NCBI RefSeq assembly: GCF_014204795.1
Contig: NZ_JACHMB010000001.1
Location: 4,836,001-4,900,000, forward strand
Reading direction: 5' to 3'
Source of the DNA: Nonomuraea jabiensis
GTDB lineage: Bacteria; Actinomycetota; Actinomycetes; Streptosporangiales; Streptosporangiaceae
DNA: 64,000 nucleotides
Of the stretch, positions 26,247 to 34,679 are shown piece by piece. How positions within the stretch are numbered: position 1 is the first letter of the stretch; the number at the start of each line of letters is the position of its first letter. Below the pieces are notes generated by a model, which searched no databases, was not told where the DNA came from, and worked only from the letters and a program-made list of their open reading frames with translations. The translations under genes and the position numbers were made by a program.

Positions 26247-27017
26247 ATGAAGCACAACATCCGCTATGCCGCCGGATCAGACGTGGGCCGCCGCAGGGAG
26301 CAGAACGAGGACTCCGGCTATGCGAGTGGCCGGCTGCTCGTTGTGGCCGACGGGATGGGTGGGCACGCGGCCGGCGAGCTGGCGAGCTCGGCGGCGATCG
26401 CCGTCATGCGCGAGCTGGATGCCACGCTTCCCGAGACGGGCTCGGACCTCGAGGCGGCCCTGGAGGGCGCCGTGCACGAGGCGGCACGCAGGCTGGTCGA
26501 GCTGGCCGACATCGACCCCGCGCGCAGGGGGATGGGGACCACGGTGACCGCCATGCTGTGGGACGGCTACCGGTTCGCCCTGGCTCATCTCGGTGACTCC
26601 CGCGGATATTTGCTTCGCGACGGTGCTCTCTACCAGATGACCAAGGATCACACACTTGTGCAGTCGATGGTGGACGAAGGGCGGATAACCGAGGACCAGG
26701 CCGCCGTGCACCCCCGGCGTTCGATGGTGCTGCGGGTGCTGGGCAGCGAGGGCAGGGCGGAGCCCGACATGGCGCTGCGCGAGGCCGAGCCTGATGACCG
26801 CTACCTCCTCTGCTCCGACGGCCTCACGACCGTACTCGGTCCCGAGGTTCTGCACGAGGTCCTGACCACGGTGGCAGACCCGGGCTCGGCCGTCCAGCGG
26901 CTCATCGATCTGGCCAACGAGGGCGGCTCGCCGGACAACGTGACCGTGATCGTGGCCGACGTGGTCGCGCCGGGCGCGGGCGAGGCGGCCGTCTATCGCG
27001 TGGGGGCCGGCGCTTAA
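26247..27017 (+). CDS. PP2C-type Ser/Thr protein phosphatase
   Basis: A 256-residue soluble phosphatase of the PstP/Stp type: SDVGRRREQNEDS at the start, VADGMGGHAAG, GTTVTAMLW, HLGDSRGYLL, LLCSDGL and the final GSPDNVTVIVA supply the metal-binding Asp residues. It probably dephosphorylates Ser/Thr kinase substrates. It is divergent from the methylase and kinase genes, so the three may form a functional group. There is no membrane segment. Confidence 0.95.
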   Translation: MKHNIRYAAGSDVGRRREQNEDSGYASGRLLVVADGMGGHAAGELASSAAIAVMRELDATLPETGSDLEAALEGAVHEAARRLVELADIDPARRGMGTTVTAMLWDGYRFALAHLGDSRGYLLRDGALYQMTKDHTLVQSMVDEGRITEDQAAVHPRRSMVLRVLGSEGRAEPDMALREAEPDDRYLLCSDGLTTVLGPEVLHEVLTTVADPGSAVQRLIDLANEGGSPDNVTVIVADVVAPGAGEAAVYRVGAGA

Positions 27018-27165
27018 CAGGAGTGGTCACCAGTCTCAGCTGCCTCACCAGTCACAAAACCGAAATATTGGCTAATAGCACGACACTTTCCGAGTGATTC
27101 GCGCAATTTCCCGATGGCGCTACTACAGTCCATCGTGATTTATCGGTTTTCTGGGAGGAGTCACC

Positions 27166-28017
27166 CTGGACCCGATCGCGGACGAGCTGCTGAAGACGGT
27201 GCGGCAGGAACTCGGCTACAAGGAGAAAAACGGCCAGTTCACGAAGTTCGGCCAGTGGTATGCGGATCGCGTCCAAGACACCCAGTACCGCAACGGGCCG
27301 TGGTGTGACATGTTCATCGCCTGGGCCGCGGACAGAGCCGACCTCAGCCAATACGTGGGCGAGTTCGCCTGGACGCCCTCCCATGCCGCCTGGTTCATGA
27401 AACAGGGGGCATGGACGCAGAAGCCCGAGCCGGGTGCGCTCGTCTTCTTCGACTGGAAGGGCGGCAAGAGCTACAAGGGCATCGACCACGTGGGGATCGT
27501 GGAGAAGGTCAGCGGCAAGAAGATCCACACGATCGAGGCGAACGTGGACCGGATCTGGCTCAAGCGCAAGACGCGGGAGACGGACAAGGTCGTCGGCTAT
27601 GGCATTCCGCGCCTGGTCAAGGCCAGCGCCGACAAGCTCGGGGAGATCCGCTCGACCGAGCGGCCCTTCGTGCCCTTGCCGCGCGTGGACAGCGGGCAGG
27701 GGTCGCCTCTGGACGTCCTGGGCACGCCGCCCGCGCTGCTGACCGCGATGGTGCTGATGACCGTCGTCCTCTCCCTCCGCGTCACCGGCCGCCGCCGCGG
27801 CACCCACCGCCGCCTCGCCTGGCCCTGGAACGCACCAACCACCGAGCAGGAAGCCACTCCTGCACCCGAACGGGTGACGATCCGCGCCAAGGCCCCGGAG
27901 AAGACCTCACATCCCCGTCCCGCGCCGCCCGCCCGCCCCGAAAGGACGCGCGTCCCGGCTGCCGCGGGCACCAGGCCCCCGACCTCGACGAGACGCAAGC
28001 CCTACGAGCCCGGCTAG
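27166..28017 (+). CDS. CHAP-domain protein with membrane anchor, probable CTG start
   Basis: A 283-residue protein. Codons from 27166 read (CTG)DPIADELLKTVRQELGYKE, matching the usual N-terminus of actinobacterial CHAP proteins. GGGAGGAG lies 5 nt before this CTG, while the next possible start (GTG 27199) has no comparable site and would remove the conserved first helix. The catalytic Cys is in GPWCDMFIAWA and the His in GIDHVGIVEK, so it may be a peptidoglycan amidase or endopeptidase. A hydrophobic helix near 188-203 and a basic, Pro-rich C-terminal tail follow. There is no signal peptide; export route unclear. Confidence 0.75.
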   Translation: MDPIADELLKTVRQELGYKEKNGQFTKFGQWYADRVQDTQYRNGPWCDMFIAWAADRADLSQYVGEFAWTPSHAAWFMKQGAWTQKPEPGALVFFDWKGGKSYKGIDHVGIVEKVSGKKIHTIEANVDRIWLKRKTRETDKVVGYGIPRLVKASADKLGEIRSTERPFVPLPRVDSGQGSPLDVLGTPPALLTAMVLMTVVLSLRVTGRRRGTHRRLAWPWNAPTTEQEATPAPERVTIRAKAPEKTSHPRPAPPARPERTRVPAAAGTRPPTSTRRKPYEPG

Positions 28018-28040
28018 CCCGCGTTCCGGCCCGCGAGGGG

Positions 28041-29090
28041 CTAGGCCGTGAGGTCGATGACCACCTTGACGTCGTGGCCGCGTTCGAAGGCGTCCAGGGC
28101 GCGCGACAGCGGGACCCGGCGCGTGATCAGCCGTTCGAGCCACCCGATGTCGGCCTTGACCAGCGCGTCGGCGGCGTCCCTGTAGTGCCGCAGGTTCGCG
28201 TTCACGGAGCCGAAGACCACGTCGTTCTCCAGGACGATGTCCCGGTTGATGAGCCCGGCGTCCACCCGGTGCGCGCGGCCTCCGGGTGAGAGCCCGGCCA
28301 GGCAGACGATCCCCGCGGCGGCCGTGCCGACCATGGCGTCGATGACGAGCGTCCCGGCCCCCGTGCACTCGATGATGACGTCGGGCCTGACCGTGGTGAG
28401 CTCCTTCAGCGACGTGCCGGAATGGTAGGTCCCGTCCAGGTTCTCCACGAGCCGCGACTTGAGCCCGGCGGGCGAGCGGTCGAGCACGTGCACCTCCAGC
28501 CCCCGCTGCCGCCCCATCAGCGCCGCCAGCAGCCCGATGGGCCCGGCCCCCGTGACCAGCAGCGTGTGGGGCTCGAACCAGGCCCGCGACCCGATCCGCT
28601 CGATCTGCTCCCACGCCTTGGCGACCACCGACGCGGGCTCGACCAGCATGCCGACGCTCTCCAGCGACGGATCCAGGCGCACGGCGTAGGCGCCCTCGAC
28701 CGTCCAGCGTTCGGAGGCGTACCCGTCGATCTCCTTGATGCCCCGCTCGGTGTACTGGCCGTTGCGGCACATGTCGAACTCGCCCCGCCTGCAGGCTCCG
28801 CAGGGCACCGGGTCGGGCCGCCGGACCACTCCGACCACCAGGTCGCCGGGGGAGTACGCGGACCCTTCGGGCACCTCCAGCACCCGGCCCAGCGACTCGT
28901 GCCCGAGCACCATGCGCTCCTTGCCGGGCGGCGGCCAGCCGTACTCGGCGGTGATCAACTCCCTGTCGGTCCCGCAGACCCCCAGCGCCAGCCCCTGGAC
29001 CAGCAGTTCGCCCGTGCCCGGGGCGGGATCAGGGACCTCTTCGACGGCCAGCGTCCCTTGCTTGCCCGGTGTGAACGTCAGTGCGCGCAT
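28041..29090 (-). CDS. Zinc-dependent MDR dehydrogenase, glucose 1-dehydrogenase-like
   Basis: A 349-residue medium-chain dehydrogenase. ATG at 29090 with a G-rich Shine-Dalgarno (GAGGGGG). Catalytic zinc residues in GVCGTDREL and GHESLG, a structural-zinc-like CGACRRGEFDMC cluster, and a Rossmann motif VTGAGPIGLLAAL. The pattern CGTDRELI with GHE resembles archaeal and bacterial glucose 1-dehydrogenases. It is divergent from icmF, with a pair of operator-like repeats between them, so expression may be coordinated. The physiological substrate is not certain. Confidence 0.85.
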   Translation of the reverse strand: MRALTFTPGKQGTLAVEEVPDPAPGTGELLVQGLALGVCGTDRELITAEYGWPPPGKERMVLGHESLGRVLEVPEGSAYSPGDLVVGVVRRPDPVPCGACRRGEFDMCRNGQYTERGIKEIDGYASERWTVEGAYAVRLDPSLESVGMLVEPASVVAKAWEQIERIGSRAWFEPHTLLVTGAGPIGLLAALMGRQRGLEVHVLDRSPAGLKSRLVENLDGTYHSGTSLKELTTVRPDVIIECTGAGTLVIDAMVGTAAAGIVCLAGLSPGGRAHRVDAGLINRDIVLENDVVFGSVNANLRHYRDAADALVKADIGWLERLITRRVPLSRALDAFERGHDVKVVIDLTA

Positions 29091-29137
29091 GCGGTTCACC
29101 CCCTCGGGCCCCCTACCCGGATGCCGGGGAGAAATAG

Positions 29138-29175
29138 TAGGACGTCCAAGTACCAATTAATAGGACGTCCTAGTA
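29138..29175. promoter_or_regulatory. Paired operator between dehydrogenase and icmF
   Basis: TAGGACGTCCAAGTA (29138-29152) and TAGGACGTCCTAGTA (29161-29175) differ at one base and start 23 bp apart, on nearly the same helical face. The second holds the perfect palindrome TAGGACGTCCTA. Palindrome style suggests a TetR-type regulator, but no regulator gene is adjacent. Confidence 0.75.
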
Positions 29176-29214
29176 TCTTCGGAAGGGAGAGCCCTCACGA
29201 AGGAGTGAACAGGC

Positions 29215-32200
29215 GTGCACGTCCCGGTACACCCAGTCCGTTTCGTGACCGCCGCGGCCTTGTTCGACGGCCACGACGCGGCGATCAACATCATGCGGCG
29301 CATCCTCCAGTCGCAGGGGGCCGAGGTCATCCATCTCGGGCACAACCGCTCGGTGGACGAGATCGTCACGGCCGCCGTCCAGGAGGACGTCCAGGGCGTG
29401 GCGATCAGCTCGTACCAGGGCGGCCACGTGGAGTTCTTCACCTACCTCGTGGAGCTGCTGCGCGAGCGCGGGGCCGGGCACGTCAAGGTGTACGGCGGGG
29501 GCGGGGGCGTGATCGTCCCCGAGGAGATCGAGCTGCTGCACTCGCGCGGCGTCACCCGCATCTTCTCGCCCGAGGACGGCCAGCGGTACGGGCTGCCCGG
29601 GATGATCAACCGGCTCATCGAGGACTGCGACGTCGAGCTGGACGGCTGCCCGCCGGTCGAGGCCGTGGTCTCGGGCGACCAGGCGGCGCTGGCCCGCGCG
29701 ATCACGCTCATCGAGTCGGGGCGCGCCCCGGAGGGGCTGGTCGAGGGCCTGAAGGCCGCCGCGACGGGGAGGAGCGCCCCCGTGCTCGGCATCACCGGTA
29801 CGGGCGGCTCCGGCAAGTCCTCGCTCACCGACGAGCTGGTCCGCAGGTTCCGCGTGGACAACGACGACAAGCTACGCATCGCGGTCATCGCCATCGACCC
29901 CACCCGCCGGCGCGGCGGCGGCGCCCTGCTCGGCGACCGCATCAGGATGAACAGCCTGAGCCCCCAGACCTACTTCCGCTCCCTGGCCACCAGGGGCGCC
30001 GCCAACGAGGTGCCCGCCTGCCTCGACGAGGTGATCACCGCCTGCCGGGCCGCGGGCCACGACCTGGTGATCGTGGAGACGCCCGGCATCGGCCAGGGCG
30101 ACGCCGGGATCGTCCCCCACGTGGACGTGCCGATCTACGTGATGACGCCCGAGTTCGGGGCGGCCTCGCAGCTCGAGAAGATCGACATGCTGGACTTCGC
30201 CGAGGCCGTGGTGATCAACAAGTACGAGCGGCGCGGCGCGGAGGACGCCCTGCGCGACGTGCGCCGCCAGCTCGTACGCAACCGCGAGGCGTTCGGCGCC
30301 AGGCCGGAGGACATGCCGGTCTTCGGCACCATCGCGGCCCGCTACAACGACGCCGGGGTCACGGCCCTCTACCAGCACCTCAAGCCCCTCCTGCTGGGCG
30401 AGCCGGGGCCGGGGCTGCTGCCGAAGGTGTCCGGGCGCACCTCGCGGGCGTCGGCCGCCATCGTGCCGCCGGCCCGGGTCCGCTACCTGGCCGACATCGC
30501 CGAGACCGTGCGCGCGTACCACGCCGAGACGCTCGCCCAGGCCGAGGTCGCCCGCCGCCGCCAGCAGCTGGCCGCCGTGCGCTCCCTCCTGGAGGACCCC
30601 CGCCTGGAGGAGCTGGAGGCGCAGGCGGAGCGGGAGCTGAGCGAGGAGAGCCGGGCCCTGCTGGATGCCTGGCCCGCCGTCAGGGAGCGCTACACCGCCG
30701 ACGAGCTGGTGGTGAAGGTGCGCGACCGCGAGATCCACACCCCGCTCTGGCGCGAGACCCTGTCCGGCAACCGGATCCCGCGCGTGGCGCTGCCCCGCTA
30801 CAGCGACCACGGCGACCTGCTGAGGTTCCTGCGCGGGGAGAACCTGCCCGGGTCGTTCCCCTTCACCGCCGGGGTGTTCCCGTTCAAGCGCGACGACGAG
30901 GACCCGACCAGGATGTTCGCCGGTGAGGGCGACCCGTTCCGCACCAACAGGCGCTTCAAGCTGCTGTCCGAGGGCCAGCCCGCGACCAGGCTGTCCACGG
31001 CGTTCGACTCGGTGACCCTCTACGGCCACGACCCGGACCTGAGGCCCGACATCTACGGCAAGGTGGGCACCTCGGGCGTGTCGATCGCGACGCTCGACGA
31101 CATGAAGGTGCTCTACGACGGGTTCGACCTGGCGGCGCCGAACACGTCCGTGTCCATGACGATCAACGGCCCGGCGCCCACGATCCTGGCCTTCTACCTC
31201 AACACCGCCATCGACCAGGCCCTCGACCGCTTCCAGGCCGAGCAGGGGCGCCCGCCGTCGGCCGAGGAGGCCGCCGCCCTGCGCGCCCGTACGCTGGCCA
31301 CGGTCAGGGGCACCGTGCAGGCCGACATCCTCAAGGAGGACCAGGGCCAGAACACCTGCATCTTCTCCACCGAGTTCTCGCTCCGGATGATGGCCGACAT
31401 CCAGGAGTGGTTCATCAAGAACGGCGTGCGCAACTTCTACTCGGTCTCGATCTCCGGCTACCACATCGCCGAGGCCGGGGCCAACCCCATCAGCCAGCTC
31501 GCCTTCACGCTGGCCAACGGCTTCACGTACGTGGAGGCGTACCTGGCCAGGGGCATGAAGATCGACGACTTCGCCCCGAACCTGTCGTTCTTCTTCTCCA
31601 ACGGCATGGACCCCGAGTACAGCGTGCTCGGGCGGGTGGCCCGCCGCATCTGGGCGGTGGCCATGAGGGAGCGCTACGGCGCCGGGGAGCGGTCGCAGAA
31701 GCTGAAGTACCACATCCAGACCTCGGGCCGGTCGCTGCACGCCCAGGAGATGAACTTCAACGACATCCGTACCACCCTCCAGGCCCTGATCGCCGTCTAC
31801 GACAACTGCAACAGCCTGCACACCAACGCCTTCGACGAGGCGGTGACGACCCCGTCGGCCGACTCGGTGCGCAGGGCCATGGCCATCCAGCTCATCATCA
31901 ACCGCGAGTGGGGCCTGGCCAGGAACGAGAACCCGCTGCAGGGCTCGTTCATCGTCGAGGAGCTGACGGACCTGGTGGAGGAGGCCGTGCTCGCCGAGTT
32001 CGAGCGGCTGTCCGACCGGGGCGGCGTGCTGGGCGCGATGGAGACCGGCTACCAGCGCGGCAAGATCCAGGACGAGTCCATGCTGTACGAGATGCGCAAG
32101 CACGACGGCTCGCTGCCGATCGTCGGGGTGAACACGTTCCGCAACGGCACGGAGGAGCCGCCGGCGCACAAGCTGGAGCTGGCCAGGGGCACCGAGGAGG

Positions 32201-32406
32201 AGAAGCGCTCGCAGCTCGACCGGCTGCGCGCCTTCCACGAGCGCAACCGCTCGGAGGCCCCGGCGCAGCTCGCCCGGCTGCGCGAGGTGGCGATGTCGGA
32301 CGGGAACGCGTTCGAGGTGCTGATGGACGCGGCCCGCGTCTGCTCGCTCGGCCAGATCACGGAGGCGCTGTTCGAGGCGGGCGGCCAGTACCGCCGCAAC
32401 GTCTGA
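29215..32406 (+). CDS. icmF: Fused isobutyryl-CoA mutase (IcmF)
   Basis: A 1063-residue single-chain mutase with its own G-protein chaperone. Order: B12-binding domain at the N-terminus (FDGHDAAINIMRRILQ from residue 17, HLGHNRSVDE), MeaB-like GTPase with P-loop GITGTGGSGKSS from residue 192, a linker, and the substrate-binding TIM-barrel mutase domain (from about 560; YGKVGTSGVS, LHTNAFDEA). This order distinguishes IcmF from methylmalonyl-CoA mutase. It interconverts isobutyryl-CoA and n-butyryl-CoA with adenosylcobalamin, linking valine and fatty-acid metabolism. GTG start with AGGAG 9 nt upstream; the operator pair at 29138-29175 precedes it. Confidence 0.95.
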   Translation: MHVPVHPVRFVTAAALFDGHDAAINIMRRILQSQGAEVIHLGHNRSVDEIVTAAVQEDVQGVAISSYQGGHVEFFTYLVELLRERGAGHVKVYGGGGGVIVPEEIELLHSRGVTRIFSPEDGQRYGLPGMINRLIEDCDVELDGCPPVEAVVSGDQAALARAITLIESGRAPEGLVEGLKAAATGRSAPVLGITGTGGSGKSSLTDELVRRFRVDNDDKLRIAVIAIDPTRRRGGGALLGDRIRMNSLSPQTYFRSLATRGAANEVPACLDEVITACRAAGHDLVIVETPGIGQGDAGIVPHVDVPIYVMTPEFGAASQLEKIDMLDFAEAVVINKYERRGAEDALRDVRRQLVRNREAFGARPEDMPVFGTIAARYNDAGVTALYQHLKPLLLGEPGPGLLPKVSGRTSRASAAIVPPARVRYLADIAETVRAYHAETLAQAEVARRRQQLAAVRSLLEDPRLEELEAQAERELSEESRALLDAWPAVRERYTADELVVKVRDREIHTPLWRETLSGNRIPRVALPRYSDHGDLLRFLRGENLPGSFPFTAGVFPFKRDDEDPTRMFAGEGDPFRTNRRFKLLSEGQPATRLSTAFDSVTLYGHDPDLRPDIYGKVGTSGVSIATLDDMKVLYDGFDLAAPNTSVSMTINGPAPTILAFYLNTAIDQALDRFQAEQGRPPSAEEAAALRARTLATVRGTVQADILKEDQGQNTCIFSTEFSLRMMADIQEWFIKNGVRNFYSVSISGYHIAEAGANPISQLAFTLANGFTYVEAYLARGMKIDDFAPNLSFFFSNGMDPEYSVLGRVARRIWAVAMRERYGAGERSQKLKYHIQTSGRSLHAQEMNFNDIRTTLQALIAVYDNCNSLHTNAFDEAVTTPSADSVRRAMAIQLIINREWGLARNENPLQGSFIVEELTDLVEEAVLAEFERLSDRGGVLGAMETGYQRGKIQDESMLYEMRKHDGSLPIVGVNTFRNGTEEPPAHKLELARGTEEEKRSQLDRLRAFHERNRSEAPAQLARLREVAMSDGNAFEVLMDAARVCSLGQITEALFEAGGQYRRNV

Positions 32407-32489
32407 CCACGCGCGTGGGTGATGAGGGGGCTCGGGAGCCGCGCGGATAGGATCACGGATCGGGGAACATCGCTATCCAGGAGGCTTTC

Positions 32490-32990
32490 ATGTCCGACGT
32501 CACTTTCAAGGGCACGCCCGTCACCGTGGGCGGCACCTTCCCGCAGCCCGGCGACAGCGCGCCCGCGTTCAAGCTGGTGGGCGGCGACCTGGCCGAGCAC
32601 TCGCTGGAGGAGTACGGGCAGAAGACCAAGGTGCTCAACATCTTCCCGAGCCTCGACACCGGCGTCTGCGCGGCCTCGGTGCGGCGCTTCAACGAGGTGG
32701 CCGCCGAGCACCCCGAGGTGGCCGTGCTCTGCGTCTCCGCCGACCTGCCCTTCGCCCAGAAGCGGTTCTGCGGCGCCGAGGGGCTCGACAACGTGATCAC
32801 GCTCTCGCTCATGCGGGGCCGCGAGTTCCTGACCGACTACGGCGTGGCGCAGGAGTCGGGTCCGCTGGCCGGGCTGGCCGCGCGCGCGGTGGTCGTGCTC
32901 GACGGTGACAACCGGGTGGTCTACTCCCAGCTGGTGCCGGAGATCACCCAGGAGCCCGACTACGACGCCGCGCTGGCGGCGCTCAAGTAG
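32490..32990 (+). CDS. tpx: Thiol peroxidase (atypical 2-Cys peroxiredoxin)
   Basis: A 166-residue protein of normal Tpx length. Peroxidatic Cys in [10 protein letters not shown] and resolving Cys in [11 protein letters not shown], with the family start [12 protein letters not shown]. It reduces peroxides using thioredoxin in the cytosol. Starts at ATG with GGAGG 5 nt upstream. A 12-bp perfect hairpin follows the stop. Monocistronic in appearance, 83 bp after icmF. Confidence 0.96.
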   Translation: MSDVTFKGTPVTVGGTFPQPGDSAPAFKLVGGDLAEHSLEEYGQKTKVLNIFPSLDTGVCAASVRRFNEVAAEHPEVAVLCVSADLPFAQKRFCGAEGLDNVITLSLMRGREFLTDYGVAQESGPLAGLAARAVVVLDGDNRVVYSQLVPEITQEPDYDAALAALK

Positions 32991-32994
32991 CGGT

Positions 32995-33021
32995 CCGGGG
33001 GTCCACACCGTGGACCCCCGG
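32995..33021. terminator. Bidirectional terminator between tpx and the methyltransferase
   Basis: ccgggggtccac / gtggacccccgg, a perfect 12-bp stem with a 3-nt loop, placed between the two convergent stop codons (32990 and 33024). Confidence 0.88.
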
Positions 33022-33023
33022 CC

Positions 33024-33827
33024 TCAGCCCCTCCTGGCCACGCCGCACAGGATCAGCGACGACTCGGGCCCGTCGACGAAGTCGATCATGTCGGCCTGGT
33101 CGGGCCGCCACTCCGGCAGCCACACGAGGCCCGGGTCGACCAGCTCGAACCCCTCGAACAGCGCCGCGATCCGTTCCCGGCTCCGGAACCTGATCGGGGC
33201 GTTGGTGCCCCGGTAGACCTCGGTGATCGCCTCCACGGCCGCGGCGCGGGCGTCGGTGGTGCCGTGGGACATGACCAGGCAACTGCCGGGGGCCATGGCG
33301 TCGCGCAGGCCCGCCACGATCTCCCGAGGGCGGTCGGAGTCGGCGACGTAGTGCATGATCGCCGTCAGCAGCACGCCGACCGGGCGGCTGAAGTCGATCG
33401 CCGCCATCACCTCGGGATTGCGCAGGATGCCCTCGGGCTTGCGCAGATCGCCCTCCACCGCCGTCGTGTCGCCCTGACCGGCCAGCAGCGCCCTGGCGTG
33501 CACCAGCACCACGGGATCCCGGTCCACGTAGACCACCCGGGCCCCCGGGGTGATCTTCCTGGCCACCTCGTGCACGTTGTCCGGGCCGGGCAGCCCCGTC
33601 CCGATGTCGAGGAACTGCGTGATGCCGGACTCGGCGAGGTACCGAACGGCACGCCCCAGGAACGCGCGATTCGCCCGGACCGCCGCCCGTAACTCCGGAG
33701 CCGCCTCGAGCAGCTTCTCCGCCGCCGCCCGGTCGGCAGGGAAGTGGTCCTTGCCACCCAGGAAGTAGTCGTAGAGCCGGGCGATGTTGGGAGTGTGCGG
33801 ATCGAAGGCTGGCGACTCTCGTTCCAA
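33024..33827 (-). CDS. SAM-dependent methyltransferase (PF04672 / DUF574 type)
   Basis: A 267-residue protein of the actinomycete-specific S-adenosylmethionine methyltransferase family: PNIARLYDYFLGGKDHFPADR at the N-terminus, LDIGTGLPGPDNVHEVA (SAM motif) and VVYVDRDPVVLVHARALLA. Substrates of this very expanded family are mostly unknown. TTG at 33827 is the likely start, with GGGGGA 8 nt upstream and the family-typical N-terminus following. Confidence 0.88.
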   Translation of the reverse strand: MERESPAFDPHTPNIARLYDYFLGGKDHFPADRAAAEKLLEAAPELRAAVRANRAFLGRAVRYLAESGITQFLDIGTGLPGPDNVHEVARKITPGARVVYVDRDPVVLVHARALLAGQGDTTAVEGDLRKPEGILRNPEVMAAIDFSRPVGVLLTAIMHYVADSDRPREIVAGLRDAMAPGSCLVMSHGTTDARAAAVEAITEVYRGTNAPIRFRSRERIAALFEGFELVDPGLVWLPEWRPDQADMIDFVDGPESSLILCGVARRG

Positions 33828-33926
33828 CCGTCATTCCCCCGATCAAGAGTTAACGATCTTCGACCTGGATTCTACGGATCTATACCGACATTCACCGCCG
33901 AATACCCGTCGATCTAGGCTGATGTT

Positions 33927-34673
33927 GTGGATGACACCGGCGTGCCCGTGAAGATCCCCGAGACCGTGCGGCGGATCGTGTCCCTGGTGCCGTCGCTGAC
34001 CGAGTCGGTGGCGGCGACCGTGCCGGAGGCGCTGGTGGGGGCGACCGACTGGTGCTCGCACCCGGCCGACCTGGACGTGGCCAGGGTCAGGGGCACCAAG
34101 AACCCCGACCTCGACGCGATCAGGCGGCTCCGGCCTGACGTGGTCCTCGCCAACGCCGAGGAGAACCGCGCGCCCGACATCGAGGCCCTGCGCGAATCGG
34201 GCATCGCGGTCTGGGTGACGAAGATCGAGACGCTGGACCAGGCTTTCCGGTCGCTGGAGCGCATGTTCCGGGAGGCGTGCCGTACCGGACGTCCCGGGTG
34301 GCTGGACGCGGCGGAGGAGGCGTGGCGCGCGCCCGCGGAAGGGGCGCGGCGCACGGCCGTCGTCCCGATCTGGCGGCGGCCCTGGATGGTGGTGGGGCGC
34401 GACACGTTCACCGGGGACGTGCTCAGGCGCCTCGGCGTGGTCAACCTCTACGCCGGCCACGAGGAGCGCTATCCCAAGATCCCCCTGGCCGAGCTGGTCG
34501 AGCGGCGGCCCGACCTGGTGGTGCTGCCGGACGAGCCGTACGCGTTCTCGGAGACGGACGGCCCCGAGTGCTTCCCGGGGCTCGCCTGCGCGCTGGTCAG
34601 CGGGCGGCTGCTCACCTGGTACGGCCCCTCGCTCGTGGAGGCGCCCGCCCTGCTGCGGAGCGCCCTGGGCTGA
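33927..34673 (+). CDS. BtuF-like helical-backbone metal receptor, apparently cytosolic
   Basis: A 248-residue protein of the type III periplasmic-binding (BtuF/FecB-like) fold: RRIVSLVPSLTESV opening, LVGATDWCSHPADL, GTKNPDLDAIRRLRPDVVLAN, ending SGRLLTWYGP. BtuF-type proteins bind corrinoids or metal chelates for import. This one has neither a signal peptide nor a lipobox and no transporter genes beside it, so it may be a cytosolic derivative. GTG start at 33927. It converges with the ROK gene (6 bp between stops). Confidence 0.82.
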   Translation: MDDTGVPVKIPETVRRIVSLVPSLTESVAATVPEALVGATDWCSHPADLDVARVRGTKNPDLDAIRRLRPDVVLANAEENRAPDIEALRESGIAVWVTKIETLDQAFRSLERMFREACRTGRPGWLDAAEEAWRAPAEGARRTAVVPIWRRPWMVVGRDTFTGDVLRRLGVVNLYAGHEERYPKIPLAELVERRPDLVVLPDEPYAFSETDGPECFPGLACALVSGRLLTWYGPSLVEAPALLRSALG

Positions 34674-34679
34674 CCGGGC

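Noticed and set aside
27059-27072. Another copy of the alpha-glucan operator (ccgaaatattggc)
   Set aside because: Shares only CGAAATATTG; the left arm, the trailing GCG and the ATCCTATGGT block are absent.
27018-27165. c-di-AMP (ydaO-type) riboswitch before the CHAP gene
   Set aside because: Such riboswitches often precede actinobacterial cell-wall hydrolase genes, but the 148-bp leader is too short and shows none of the conserved blocks.
29872-32238. A 788-codon open frame antisense to icmF
   Set aside because: Typical antisense shadow in GC-rich DNA, rich in Arg/His/Val/Gly with no recognisable motif; icmF is intact on the other strand.
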